Source: CAZFQG01 sp964520785
GTDB lineage: Bacteria > Planctomycetota > Planctomycetia > Pirellulales > Thermoguttaceae
Assembly: GCA_964520785.1 (NCBI GenBank)
Contig: CAZFQG010000161.1
Location: 1-15,113 of the forward strand
Length of the DNA: 15,113 nt
Direction: 5' to 3'
Both the position numbers and the translations under genes were made by a program. The notes below the pieces were generated by a model. That model was given only the letters and a program-made list of their open reading frames with translations. It was not told where the DNA came from and searched no databases. This document shows positions 14,946-15,113 of this stretch, one piece after another. Each line of letters starts with the position of its first letter. The first letter of the stretch is position 1.

Positions 14946-15113
14946 GATTCCGCCTTTCGTATTCCGTCGATCTGCGCCGCGAGCCGGCCGCCGGTAGTCC
15001 GGCCCCTTGGCTGGAACTCTCGGCGCGTCAGCGGCGAAACACTTTCCTTGGCGGAAGACTATACTCAACGCGGCCACAATCTGCGGTTTTCGCACGGCTG
15101 ACCAAAACCGTTG
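14946..15113 (-). promoter_or_regulatory. Upstream region of btaA
   Basis: This 168-base stretch should hold the lipid-operon promoter. A TATAGT on the minus strand (15063-15058) could be a -10 box, but no acceptable -35 lies at the right distance. I see no convincing pair of direct CTGTCAT-like repeats of a PHO box. The btaA frame is technically open through this region, but the residues upstream of 14945 are unlike BtaA. Confidence 0.3.

Overview
The window is GC-rich bacterial DNA, and the protein families it encodes point to a planctomycete. It has a type IV pilin-like DUF1559 protein, a DUF1080 (PF06439) protein, a TIGR03790-family secreted protein, and a surface protein that combines an N-terminal LEPR motif with a C-terminal dockerin-like repeat pair. 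This mix is typical of Planctomycetota. Most proteins are exported or act on lipids and sugars. I saw no rRNA, tRNA, CRISPR array, insertion sequence or phage gene.

Layout. (1) Positions 1-4445, minus strand: a probable three-gene sugar-degradation operon. In transcription order it holds a Tat-exported TIM-barrel isomerase/epimerase, a DUF1080 putative 3-keto-disaccharide hydrolase, and a GH38 alpha-mannosidase-like enzyme that runs off the left edge. (2) 4446-4837: a divergent intergenic region. (3) 4838-6742, plus: a secreted TIGR03790 protein. (4) 7047-8330, minus: a DUF1559 protein with a clear promoter and a clear intrinsic terminator. (5) 9106-10737, plus: a LEPR / seven-repeat LVIVD propeller / dockerin surface protein with its own promoter. 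(6) 10809-14945, minus: a membrane-lipid cluster, in transcription order btaA, btaB, a GT-B glycosyltransferase, then an EamA transporter that seems to have its own promoter.

How the genes work together. btaA and btaB encode the two enzymes that make the phosphorus-free betaine lipid DGTS from diacylglycerol and S-adenosylmethionine. They are translationally coupled by an ATGA overlap. The glycosyltransferase follows 15 bases later and may make a glycolipid in the same membrane-lipid programme, though this is inference. As given, btaA is interrupted by a one-base frameshift inside a run of ten G (coding strand). Removing one G restores a 401-residue BtaA, so this is an assembly error, a recent mutation or a phase-variable switch.

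The features most worth following up are the G10 tract in btaA, the beta-propeller that appears to be inserted into a split Ig-like (SbsA/Big_5-type) domain, the GH38 + DUF1080 + TIM-barrel cluster, and two promoters with the same TTGACA-N18-TAGAnT layout. Nothing here is clearly a wholly new system. The unusual points are in architecture and combination.
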